Source of the DNA: Bacteroidota bacterium
GTDB lineage: Bacteria > Bacteroidota > Bacteroidia > Chitinophagales > Chitinophagaceae
Length of the DNA stretch: 64,000 nucleotides
Reading direction: 5' to 3'
Assembly (NCBI GenBank): GCA_023430465.1
Contig: JAEZAM010000005.1
Coordinates: 4,511 to 68,510, forward strand
Positions 1-7,392 of this stretch are shown here, piece after piece (the stretch's first letter is position 1; each line of letters opens with the position of its first letter). The translations under genes and the position numbers were made by a program. The notes below the pieces were generated by a model. It was not told the DNA's origin. It saw only the letters and a list, made by a program, of their open reading frames with translations, and made no database searches.

Positions 1-530
1 GCTATTTCGTAGATGACAAGAAAGACGGGCCCTGGAAACGATTCTCCCTGATGGGTGATAAGATCGCTGAAGAAAATTACCGCTGGGGCAGCCTGGACGG
101 CAAAGCCCGCTATTATAACCGCACAGGCGGACTGATCCGCGAAGAAAACTGGCGCGCTGTAGATCCCAATAAAACCATGGACACCGTGGATGTTGTTGAT
201 GTGAATGATCCTTCGAGGGTGATCGACCGGGTAGTGGTGAAGCTTGAAGGCCAAACCATGAAGCATGGCACCTGGACCTACTATGATCCTGAATGGGGGA
301 CCGTGGAACGTACGGAGAATTACTGGATGGATAAGATCAGAACCGGCGATGGTGTTCCCGGTTCGGAAGAAGAATTACTCGCACCGATTGATATCAATAA
401 GCCGTATAAGCCCAAGACTGACAGTGTGGGCAACAAAGCGGTCGTGAAACCGAAAGCCATCCAGGATTATGAGAAGAAAAACTCCGGCAAGAAAAAGATC
501 AAGGCGCGGGACGGTAGTACCGGTTATTAG
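1..530 (+). CDS. MORN-like (YwqK-type) repeat protein, C-terminal part
   Basis: The reading frame is open from the left edge (first full codon at base 3) to a TAG at 528-530, so only the C-terminal ~175 residues are present. The first ~60 residues show the short antiparallel repeats of MORN_2/YwqK-type proteins: G-x-F-x-D-D-K-K-D-G-P-W-K, then W-G-S-L-D-G-K-A-R-Y-Y-N and later K-H-G-T-W-T-Y-Y-D. These repeats are common in secreted or surface Bacteroidota proteins of unknown role. The tail is rich in Lys and Pro and ends in a basic stretch. It converges with the esterase gene, overlapping its last codons by 4 bp. The N-terminus and any signal peptide lie outside the window, so location and function cannot be given. 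Confidence 0.7.
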   Translation, partial: YFVDDKKDGPWKRFSLMGDKIAEENYRWGSLDGKARYYNRTGGLIREENWRAVDPNKTMDTVDVVDVNDPSRVIDRVVVKLEGQTMKHGTWTYYDPEWGTVERTENYWMDKIRTGDGVPGSEEELLAPIDINKPYKPKTDSVGNKAVVKPKAIQDYEKKNSGKKKIKARDGSTGY

Positions 531-1354
531 TTCCTGGTCATAGCCTTTTGAAAAAATCTGCTGAAGAACAGTAGTTGAAAGGGAACGGCTGTTTCCCAAT
601 ACTCCCAATTGTGTTTTCCGGGGCGTTCGATGTAGTCGTGTGGCACTTTCATTGCGACAAGTTTCTGATGTAACGCCTGGTTGTCGGCGAAGAAAAAATC
701 ATCCAGTCCGCAATCGATCAGCATGGCCAGGCTGTCCGGCTTTATCTTTTCAACAAGGTTGATGACTGAATAATTCTTCCAGTTGGTGGAATGCCGGATC
801 GTGTCACCCAGCCGCTGTGCTATATCATATTTCTTTTTCAACCCAGACAGATCCACACCACCACTCATGCTGCCGCACGCACCAAATACCCCCGGATGCC
901 GCCATGCGAGAAACAATGCTCCATGCCCTCCCATGCTAAGGCCTGTGATTGCCCGGCCCTGTCTTGTGGGGATTGTCCTGTAGTGTGCATCTATATAGGC
1001 CGGAACTTCTCTGGCGATATAAGTTTCGTATCGCATGCTGCTGTCCACCGGGCTGTCAAAATACCAACTGCTGTAGTCGCCGTCAGGGCAGACGATCATG
1101 ACACGATAGTCTTCAGCGTAGGTTACCAGCATGGGTACCTTTTTTATCCAGTTGTCATAACGGCCACTGTAACCATGCAGGAGGTACACCACGGGAAAGC
1201 CGTTGGATAGTTCACTCTTTCGAAGTGATGGCCGGATCACCACGCACCGTATATCTTTTTGCATGGCCGCGCTTCGAATGGTCACCGTATCCACCTGGCC
1301 GCTGGTTTGCAATACCAGCAACATCCCTATCAACATGCCTGCGAGCCGTATCAT
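527..1354 (-). CDS. Secreted alpha/beta-hydrolase esterase (esterase D / Fes-like family)
   Basis: A 275-residue protein with an N-terminal hydrophobic signal-like segment (residues 1-20). It has the fold landmarks of the putative-esterase family that includes S-formylglutathione hydrolase, antigen 85 and feruloyl/acetyl-xylan esterases. The oxyanion region is Y-L-L-H-G-Y (around residue 57-62). The nucleophile elbow is G-L-S-M-G-G with Ser140, followed by an Asp candidate near residue 218 (D-C-G-L-D-D) and His248 in G-K-H-N-W. It probably hydrolyses ester bonds of a carbohydrate- or acyl-linked substrate outside the cytoplasm; the substrate cannot be told. It is a single gene between a convergent MORN-type gene and the terminator of the M1 peptidase gene. 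Confidence 0.82.
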   Translation of the reverse strand: MIRLAGMLIGMLLVLQTSGQVDTVTIRSAAMQKDIRCVVIRPSLRKSELSNGFPVVYLLHGYSGRYDNWIKKVPMLVTYAEDYRVMIVCPDGDYSSWYFDSPVDSSMRYETYIAREVPAYIDAHYRTIPTRQGRAITGLSMGGHGALFLAWRHPGVFGACGSMSGGVDLSGLKKKYDIAQRLGDTIRHSTNWKNYSVINLVEKIKPDSLAMLIDCGLDDFFFADNQALHQKLVAMKVPHDYIERPGKHNWEYWETAVPFQLLFFSRFFQKAMTRN

Positions 1355-1383
1355 GAATGAGTGTTTATTTAAATCAAAATAAT

Positions 1384-1416
1384 AAAAAAAAGCGCGGCAG
1401 TTGATCTGCCACGCTT
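1384..1416 (-). terminator. Rho-independent terminator of the M1 peptidase transcript
   Basis: Arms at 1390-1400 and 1406-1416 pair over 11 bp with one mismatch around a 5-nt loop. On the minus strand the hairpin is followed by a run of eight T (1383-1390 on the plus strand is A-rich). It sits just after the stop of the M1 peptidase gene and before the esterase start. Confidence 0.75.
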
Positions 1417-1437
1417 AAACTTTTCTCAAAAAAGCAA

Positions 1438-3819
1438 TCAGAACCCTTTCTTTTCTTTTGCTTTTTGCATCGGGTTGATGCCAGGTGCAGGCGTTACATT
1501 TTGTTTTTGCTTGAAGACCTGGAATTTGCTTGGTGGGGCGATGTTATTCCAACTGTTGTTTGATTCGTCGATATCAGCGGTCTCTTTCATCGGGTCGAGC
1601 TTCACCGAAGCTACTTCCTTATCCTTGATGAAGGTCTTGATGATCTTCTTTTCATTGAGTCGCCACACCTGTGCGGGAATGCGATCGATCTCTTTCGTAC
1701 CATCCTTATATGTCCACTCCACGATCACGGGCATCACAAGGCCGCCCTTGTTGCTTACGGTGATCTCGTAGGCATGCTTGTTCGCATATTTTTGTTTGCC
1801 TGCCGCATCCAGCGCTTCTGTCTGTGCTTTCACCTGAACGGGATATTTAGTTGAATCCCATTTCTCCATTTCACGGTCATATTTCCAGTAGAAATCGCGG
1901 AGGGTGGTGTCGCGGTCTGTTTCAAACACGATCTTCTTGTCCTCACGGTTACGGATCTTGGAGATATCCTCAAAGTCATTTACGATGGGTTTTGGCAAAG
2001 CGCGCATGACCGTGGTGTCACGCTGGGTAGGTACAGCGTTTACATCCGCCACGGCATGTCTTACTGTGTCAAGTGACATATCAACCGCATCAGTGCTGTA
2101 GAACCAGCCTCTCCAGAACCAATCCAGGTCTTCACCGCTCGCATCTTCGATGGTGCGGAAGAAGTCGGCAGGAGTTGGGCTTTTGAATGCCCAGCGGCGT
2201 GCGTATTCCTTGAACGCATAGTCAAACAGTTCTCTGCCCATCACTGTCTCACGAAGGATGTTCAAAGCAGTTGCCGGTTTGTCATAAGCGTTCGGGCCAA
2301 ACTGTACAATGTTTTCGGAATTTGTCATGATCGGCTCGAGCTGGTCTTTCGGCAGCTTCATGTAATCCGTGATAGCCCAGGCCGGACCGCCATCGGAGGG
2401 GTATTTGTTGTCCCAGAGTTCCTGTGTGAGGTATTGCACATAGGAATTCAGCCCTTCATCCATCCAGCTCCACTGACGCTCATCGCTGTTTACGATCATG
2501 GGGAAGAAATTATGTCCCACTTCGTGAATGATCACCAGGATGGCTGCATTCTTATTCCCTTCTGTATAGCTTCCGTCTTTTTCAGCGCGGCCCGGGTTAA
2601 AACAGATCATCGGGTATTCCATACCATTCGCCGCTTCCACGCTCTGCGCTACGGGGTAAGGGTAAGGGATGGTGAAATCAGAATAAGTCTTGATGGTATG
2701 CGCTACGGCCTTTGTTGAATATTTGTTGTAGATGGGATAGGCTTCTTTTCCATAGAAGCTCATGCACATTACTTTCTTGCCTTCAACCATGGCAGGCATT
2801 GCATCCCATACAAATTTCCGGCTGCTGGTCCACGCAAAATCACGGACGTTATCAGCTTTGAATATCCAGGTCTTTTTGCCCGTGGCTTTTTTCTTTTCCG
2901 CTGCTTTTGCCTCGTCCAGGGTTACGATCTCTACCGGCTCTTTGGAAGTTTGCGCTTTTTGCCATCTTGTTTTTTGAGTAGGCGTAAGGTTGGCCATATA
3001 ATTCTGGCATTCGCCTGTAGCACCTACTACGTGATCTGCAGGTACCGTCATCTGCACCTTGAAGTTCCCGAAGGAGAGGGTGAACTCCCCGCGACCCGTA
3101 AACTGGTGGTTTTGCCAGCCCTGGTCGTCGCTGTATTTACAGAGACGCGGATACCATTGTGCTATGGTGAAAAGGTGATTGCCATCTTCGGGGAAATATT
3201 CATATCCACCACGGGCACCGCCGAAACGCATGAAGTCCATCCGGTTCGCCAGTTTATAGTTCCAGTCGATGCTGAACACAAACCGCTGTCCGGGTTTCAA
3301 TGGCGCGGGCAGTTCTACACGCATCATGGTTTTGTTGACAAGTGATTTCAATGGTTTGCCGGTTGCATCTACCAGTTTAGTGATGTTGAACCCGTAGCCA
3401 TTGTCAGATTTCCTTTCTTCTGCCGCATTGAGCATATTGTCCGTAGCCTGGCGGGGAAGCTGGTTGTTGCTGCTCTGGTAGTTGGCATTGTTGACGGTAC
3501 TGTGCTGGTTTTCGTCGAGCTGCAGCCAGAGGTAGGTGAGTACATCGGGCGAGTTGTTCAGGTAGGTGATCGTCTCACTTCCTTTCAGGGAAAGGTTCGT
3601 TTCATCGAGTTCACATTTGATATCGTAGTCCACGCGTTGCTGCCAGTACTTTGGTCCGGGAGCGCCGCTTGCCGTACGGTATTCGTTTGGTGTGGGCATG
3701 ATCGTACCCAGTTGCTCAAACTTGTTGCCATGGTTTGAGTTGGGGTTGTTCTGTACATTCTGCGCGATCCCGGCAGAAGATACAGCCGTCAGGAGTAAAA
3801 ACGGAATGACCTTTTTCAT
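1438..3819 (-). CDS. M1 family zinc metallopeptidase (aminopeptidase-like)
   Basis: A 793-residue protein with a signal peptide ending in A-G-I-A-Q (residues 1-20). The zinc motif H-E-V-G-H lies near residues 430-434, with the third ligand Glu in W-M-D-E-G about 20 residues on. The upstream G-M-E-Y-P motif replaces the usual GAMEN exopeptidase motif, as in many Bacteroidota M1 peptidases. The N-terminal part has the beta-sandwich typical of the family. It presumably trims peptides in the periplasm or at the outer membrane. It begins 16 bp after the HupE-like gene on the same strand, so the two are likely co-transcribed; a DUF6702 gene diverges upstream. M1, HupE-like and DUF6702 genes are often neighbours in Bacteroidota (recalled, not checked), but no joint role is established. 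Confidence 0.9.
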   Translation of the reverse strand: MKKVIPFLLLTAVSSAGIAQNVQNNPNSNHGNKFEQLGTIMPTPNEYRTASGAPGPKYWQQRVDYDIKCELDETNLSLKGSETITYLNNSPDVLTYLWLQLDENQHSTVNNANYQSSNNQLPRQATDNMLNAAEERKSDNGYGFNITKLVDATGKPLKSLVNKTMMRVELPAPLKPGQRFVFSIDWNYKLANRMDFMRFGGARGGYEYFPEDGNHLFTIAQWYPRLCKYSDDQGWQNHQFTGRGEFTLSFGNFKVQMTVPADHVVGATGECQNYMANLTPTQKTRWQKAQTSKEPVEIVTLDEAKAAEKKKATGKKTWIFKADNVRDFAWTSSRKFVWDAMPAMVEGKKVMCMSFYGKEAYPIYNKYSTKAVAHTIKTYSDFTIPYPYPVAQSVEAANGMEYPMICFNPGRAEKDGSYTEGNKNAAILVIIHEVGHNFFPMIVNSDERQWSWMDEGLNSYVQYLTQELWDNKYPSDGGPAWAITDYMKLPKDQLEPIMTNSENIVQFGPNAYDKPATALNILRETVMGRELFDYAFKEYARRWAFKSPTPADFFRTIEDASGEDLDWFWRGWFYSTDAVDMSLDTVRHAVADVNAVPTQRDTTVMRALPKPIVNDFEDISKIRNREDKKIVFETDRDTTLRDFYWKYDREMEKWDSTKYPVQVKAQTEALDAAGKQKYANKHAYEITVSNKGGLVMPVIVEWTYKDGTKEIDRIPAQVWRLNEKKIIKTFIKDKEVASVKLDPMKETADIDESNNSWNNIAPPSKFQVFKQKQNVTPAPGINPMQKAKEKKGF

Positions 3820-3835
3820 TTGATTGTGTTGTTTA

Positions 3836-4414
3836 TTATGAAGGTATTCTTTCCAAAGTAATTTTCAGGGCAAGGCTGAAGACCGCGGCCGACAGGAAAA
3901 TGACCCATTCCCGGCGACTTGCCTTTGCCACATTCACGACAAAATGGGCAAGTAGCAGGAGAACAAGAACCACGACGATCTGTCCTACTTCGAGTCCTAC
4001 ATTGAATCCCAGCAGCGGCCAGACGATTTCCTGGTCGCGGGCGAGCATATCACGGATGATATTGGCGAAGCCCATACCATGGATCAAACCAAAGAAAAGG
4101 GCCAGGAAATAATTTATCCGGATCGATCTCGGCGTGAATTTTTTCTGAAACAGGTTGGCAAAAGCGGTGATCACAATGGTCAGGGGTATCAGAAACTCCA
4201 CCCAGGCCGTCGGAAACCGCACCACGTTCATCACACTCAACGCCAGCGTCAGTGAGTGGCCAATGGTGAACGCTGTCACCAGTATAAGCACCTGTTTCCA
4301 GTCTTTGAGGAGGTAAATTGCACACAGCGCCGCAATGAATAACTGGTGGTCGAGGGCATCAAGGCTGATGATATGCTCCCATCCCAGGCTGAAATAAAGG
4401 CCGAAATCTCCCAT
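3836..4414 (-). CDS. HupE/UreJ-like membrane protein
   Basis: A 192-residue integral membrane protein with about six hydrophobic segments. It carries the HupE/UreJ_2 signature: an early G-x-E-H-I-x-x-x-D-A-x-D-H (residues 12-24), then a T-I-G-H-S-L-T-L motif and a conserved F-G-L-I-H-G-M-G-F-A segment. The His/Asp-rich N-terminal motif resembles those of nickel/cobalt permease-like proteins, but transport has not been shown for this subfamily. It is the first gene of a likely two-gene operon with the M1 peptidase and diverges from the DUF6702 gene across about 110 bp that must hold both promoters. Confidence 0.85.
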   Translation of the reverse strand: MGDFGLYFSLGWEHIISLDALDHQLFIAALCAIYLLKDWKQVLILVTAFTIGHSLTLALSVMNVVRFPTAWVEFLIPLTIVITAFANLFQKKFTPRSIRINYFLALFFGLIHGMGFANIIRDMLARDQEIVWPLLGFNVGLEVGQIVVVLVLLLLAHFVVNVAKASRREWVIFLSAAVFSLALKITLERIPS

Positions 4415-4526
4415 GTAGAGCTAGTAGTGTTTTGTTAGAGCCAACCGGCGCGGCAATTTCTCCGTCAGGTATTTGTCCGCCATCAAAATAAGCCAGAGTT
4501 TTGTATACAGAAAAATTATTCTTTCA

Positions 4527-5042
4527 ATGGTGTCATCGTTGTATAAATGGTCGCTGGTGATCACAGCATTTCTACTTATTTCCGCGTATCGCCCGGCGCC
4601 AGCACACCCGTTGCACCTGAGCGTGGTGGAGGTAAACCACAATGCTGCGGAAAAAACCCTGGAGATCAGTTGCAAGATATTCACTGATGATTTCGAAAGG
4701 ATTCTTGCAAAGAATTATAAGACCAGGGTTGATCTCATTACGCCTGCTGACCGGCAGGCGATGGATAAACTGGTTAGCGATTACATATTTCGGCACCTCA
4801 GCATCAGCGCGGATGGAAAGCCGCAGCAACTTTCTTACCTGGGGTTTGAGCGGGAGAACGAGGTGATCTATAGTTATGTCCAGGTGGAAAATATACCGGC
4901 CGTATCGAAGATCGACCTGGTGAATACCCTGATGCATGATATGTTTGATGACCAGATCAACATGATGCATGTGATCGTGGGAGGGAAGCGGAAGTCATCG
5001 AAACTGGATTACCCGGGGAGCAGGTGGAGTGTGGCGTTCTGA
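4527..5042 (+). CDS. DUF6702 family protein
   Basis: A 171-residue protein from the ATG at 4527. The frame also has a TTG at 4473, but the hydrophobic signal segment follows the ATG (L-V-I-T-A-F-L-L-I-S-A, cleavage probably near the P-A-P-A-H region), so the ATG is preferred. After the signal it reads H-P-L-H-L-S-V-V-E-V-N-H, the usual opening of DUF6702 proteins, followed by an I-F-T-D-D-F-E segment and a Met/His-rich C-terminal part (N-T-L-M-H-D-M-F-D-D-Q). The family is small, exported and Bacteroidota-specific, with no known function. It is divergent from the HupE-M1 operon. Confidence 0.8.
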   Translation: MVSSLYKWSLVITAFLLISAYRPAPAHPLHLSVVEVNHNAAEKTLEISCKIFTDDFERILAKNYKTRVDLITPADRQAMDKLVSDYIFRHLSISADGKPQQLSYLGFERENEVIYSYVQVENIPAVSKIDLVNTLMHDMFDDQINMMHVIVGGKRKSSKLDYPGSRWSVAF

Positions 5043-5086
5043 TTTCACGCAAAGAGGTCTCGCATCTCATATCTCGCATCCCGACT

Positions 5087-5190
5087 TAAGGGCCCTTCGA
5101 CCCTTCGGCAGGCTCACTTCGACAGGCTCAGTGCAAGCAGGGCAAGTATGTGCCTTCGCTGCGCTCATGCACTACCCAGGGACCGGGCGT
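5087..5190 (+). repeat. Interspersed intergenic repeat, copy 1 (TTCGACAGGCTCAG family)
   Basis: Between the DUF6702 gene and the CNNM gene there is no coding signal. The segment has two close copies of TTCGACAGGCTCAG (one at about 5117, another at about 5278) and a block ending in CAGGGACCGGGCGT. The block from about 5148 reappears in inverted orientation at 34303-34365. Downstream (5200-5230) lies an A-rich AAAATTAAAAATG-type stretch that also recurs near 32180. Confidence 0.65.
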
Positions 5191-5296
5191 ACCTGTTCAA
5201 TTAAAAATTAAAAATGAAAAATTAAAAAGCAACTCGCTCTCTTTCTCGCTCTTAGTGAGCAAGCACCCAGCACCTTTCGACAGGCTCAGGGGAAGT

Positions 5297-5359
5297 CCAG
5301 CATCCAGTATCCAGCATCCAGCATCCAGTATCCAGCATCCAGTATCCAGCATCCAGCAT
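5297..5359 (+). repeat. Tandem 7-bp repeat, nine units
   Basis: Nine uninterrupted 7-bp units of CCAGCAT or CCAGTAT. The last base of the array is also the last base of the stop codon of the convergent CNNM gene (stop on the minus strand at 5359-5361). Adjacent units differ only at the C/T position. There are no spacers, so it is not a CRISPR array. Confidence 0.9.
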
Positions 5360-6660
5360 CACGCCTCTTCTTCCATCTCGTCTCTCAGCGCTTTGCTGAT
5401 GCGAACGAGTACTTTGTCGATCCGGTGGCTGTCCATGTCGATGATCTCAATGTTGAAACCTTTCCATTCCAGTGTATCGCCGGTATGGGGGATACGTTCG
5501 AGGCGATGAAGTATGAAACCTGCCAGTGTATCGAATTCCTGCTCGCCTTCATTCATCCACTCCGTTTTTTCAAACTTTGTCAGGAAGTCGTAGAACGGTA
5601 TCTGCGCATCCACGAGGTAGCTGCCATCTTCCCGTTCTGTGATCTCATAATCGAGCAGATCGGGTTGGGGCATGTCCCCGATGATGGCTTCAAGGATATC
5701 ATTGAGCGTGATCATCCCGAGAATGGAACCATATTCGTCCACGATGAAGCAGGAGTGAAGCTGCGATTCCTTGAAGCGCTCCATCACCTGGAAGGCTGTA
5801 TTATTTTCCGGTACAAAAAGGGCGGGGCGCATAAGATCCTTGAACAGCGTGTCATCCGGGCTTACATAAAGGTCTTTGATGGAGATCACCCCCTTGATGT
5901 TGTCGATGGTAGAATCGCAAATCGGGTAAATCGAATGAGGCTCACTGTTGATCTTTTCCTTGATGGTTTCTTCCGAGTCGTCGAGATTGAACCAGATGAT
6001 ATCACTCCGGTGTGTCATGAGGGAAGTGATATTCCTGTCGGACAGGTGAAACACCCGCTCGATGATCTCCTGTTCTGTTTCCTCGATCGTTCCCTGTTCT
6101 GTTCCTTCACTGATAATCGCTTTGATCTCTTCCTCCGTTACCTGGTTATCGTTTTGTTTGATGCCAAATATCTTGACGATGAGGTTGCTTGATTTGCTAA
6201 GCAGCCAGATAAACGGGTGGGTGACGAGGCTGATCAGTCGCATCGGAGCGGCGGCGGCCTTGGCGATCATCTCGGGGCGGGACAATCCCAGTCTTTTAGG
6301 CACCAGTTCTCCAAAGATGATGCTGAAGAATGTGATGACGATTACGACGCAGGTGGTGGCGATCTCATCGGAGTAGTTGACAAGTGCCGGCCATTGTTTC
6401 AGCCATTCTGCAAAATCATCCGTGAGTTTCTCACCGGAGTAAATACCGGTTAAGAGGGTGATCACAGTGATACCCATTTGCACGGTGGAAAGGAAGGTTT
6501 CGGGCTTGTTCGCCAGCCCCAGGGCTTCACGGGCTTTTTTATCTCCTTTATTGGCCTGGGCTTCGAGGCGGGACTTCCTGGCGGATACCAGCGCAATTTC
6601 TGCCATGGAAAATAGACCGTTCAGCAATATCAGTCCTGCCAATATAAAAATTTCCATCAA
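5359..6660 (-). CDS. CNNM/CBS-domain transporter (HlyC/CorC, 'hemolysin' family)
   Basis: A 433-residue protein. The N-terminal CNNM (DUF21) membrane domain spans about residues 1-190 with three to four transmembrane segments and contains F-S-M-A-E-I-A-L-V-S-A and G-I-T-V-I-T-L-L-T-G-I. A CBS pair follows (about 205-335; T-S-L-M-T-H-R-S-D-I and L-G-M-I-T-L-N-D), then a C-terminal CorC_HlyC domain (about 345-430; F-D-T-L-A-G-F-I). Members are linked to Mg2+/Co2+ efflux or regulation; the old haemolysin name is not a supported function. Its ATG overlaps the stop of the upstream PAP2 phosphatase by 4 bp (ATGA), which implies coupled translation. Its 3' end abuts a 7-bp tandem repeat array. Confidence 0.9.
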   Translation of the reverse strand: MMEIFILAGLILLNGLFSMAEIALVSARKSRLEAQANKGDKKAREALGLANKPETFLSTVQMGITVITLLTGIYSGEKLTDDFAEWLKQWPALVNYSDEIATTCVVIVITFFSIIFGELVPKRLGLSRPEMIAKAAAAPMRLISLVTHPFIWLLSKSSNLIVKIFGIKQNDNQVTEEEIKAIISEGTEQGTIEETEQEIIERVFHLSDRNITSLMTHRSDIIWFNLDDSEETIKEKINSEPHSIYPICDSTIDNIKGVISIKDLYVSPDDTLFKDLMRPALFVPENNTAFQVMERFKESQLHSCFIVDEYGSILGMITLNDILEAIIGDMPQPDLLDYEITEREDGSYLVDAQIPFYDFLTKFEKTEWMNEGEQEFDTLAGFILHRLERIPHTGDTLEWKGFNIEIIDMDSHRIDKVLVRISKALRDEMEEEA

Positions 6661-7274
6661 GAGGAATACGTTGGTTGGTTATCGAAGATAGCGATTCCGT
6701 ATCGCTTATTAAAGAATGTACCGGTGAGTACACCAAAGATCAGGCCCAGCATCGCGCCGCCGAGGATATCGAAGGGATAATGAATGCCCACATACACCTG
6801 GGCCAGCGATACCAGTGCGGCCCATACAAATCCCACAAATGCCCATTTCCCCAGCCAGTGCCGGGTGGTGATATAAAAAAAGGTAGCCATGCCGAAATGA
6901 TTGGCCGCATGATTGGAGGTAAAACTATAGCCGGTGGAACAATTCACCAGCAGCCTTACCTGCGAATAAAAGTCGATATCGTTGCAGGGCCGGGCGCGCA
7001 TCACCCCATGTTTGAACAGATAGGTGCCCGTCATATCGGTCATAGCGATCGTGGCAAAGAAGAACAACAACCACCAGGCGCCGCGGGCGCGAAAATTCAG
7101 CAGCGCAAATACGATCAGGAAAAGGTACAACGGCATCCAGTGCGTCGAATTCCGCAGAAATGGCATCACCTCATCAAATACAGGATTAGCAAGGCCGGAA
7201 TTGATCTTTATAAACAGCCATTGATCCGCCTCAACCAGTTTTTGCCAGAATGTGGATTGCAGGAGAAAAATCAT
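6657..7274 (-). CDS. PAP2 superfamily membrane phosphatase
   Basis: A 205-residue membrane protein with about five hydrophobic segments and the three PAP2 motifs: K-H-G-V-M-R-A-R-P (residues 88-96), a modified second motif S-F-T-S-N-H-A (117-123) in place of PSGH, and V-Y-V-G-I-H-Y-P-F-D (160-169) with the catalytic His165. The usual Arg of motif 3 is not visible in its standard place. The family removes phosphate from lipid pyrophosphates such as undecaprenyl diphosphate or phosphatidic acid. It overlaps the CNNM gene by 4 bp and is the first gene of that pair, divergent from the LTA-synthase-like gene. Confidence 0.87.
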   Translation of the reverse strand: MIFLLQSTFWQKLVEADQWLFIKINSGLANPVFDEVMPFLRNSTHWMPLYLFLIVFALLNFRARGAWWLLFFFATIAMTDMTGTYLFKHGVMRARPCNDIDFYSQVRLLVNCSTGYSFTSNHAANHFGMATFFYITTRHWLGKWAFVGFVWAALVSLAQVYVGIHYPFDILGGAMLGLIFGVLTGTFFNKRYGIAIFDNQPTYSS

Positions 7275-7392
7275 TGTTGCAAAAATACCGATTGCCTGCC
7301 AATCATGAAGTTTAACAGCGGCTATCTTGTGATATCCGGTTAAATTGTATTGCTTTGCAGACTCTCATCAAAATATACTACCGGAAATTCAC

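Noticed and set aside
4050..4325. Minus-strand open frame inside the HupE-like gene
   Set aside because: It is an alternate-frame shadow; composition and motifs belong to the HupE frame.
5297..5359. Possible CRISPR array
   Set aside because: Units are 7 bp with no spacers between them and no cas genes anywhere in the window.
7345..7392. Upstream ATG for the LTA synthase-like gene
   Set aside because: It adds 16 polar residues before a normal basic start and transmembrane helix; the ATG at 7393 fits better.
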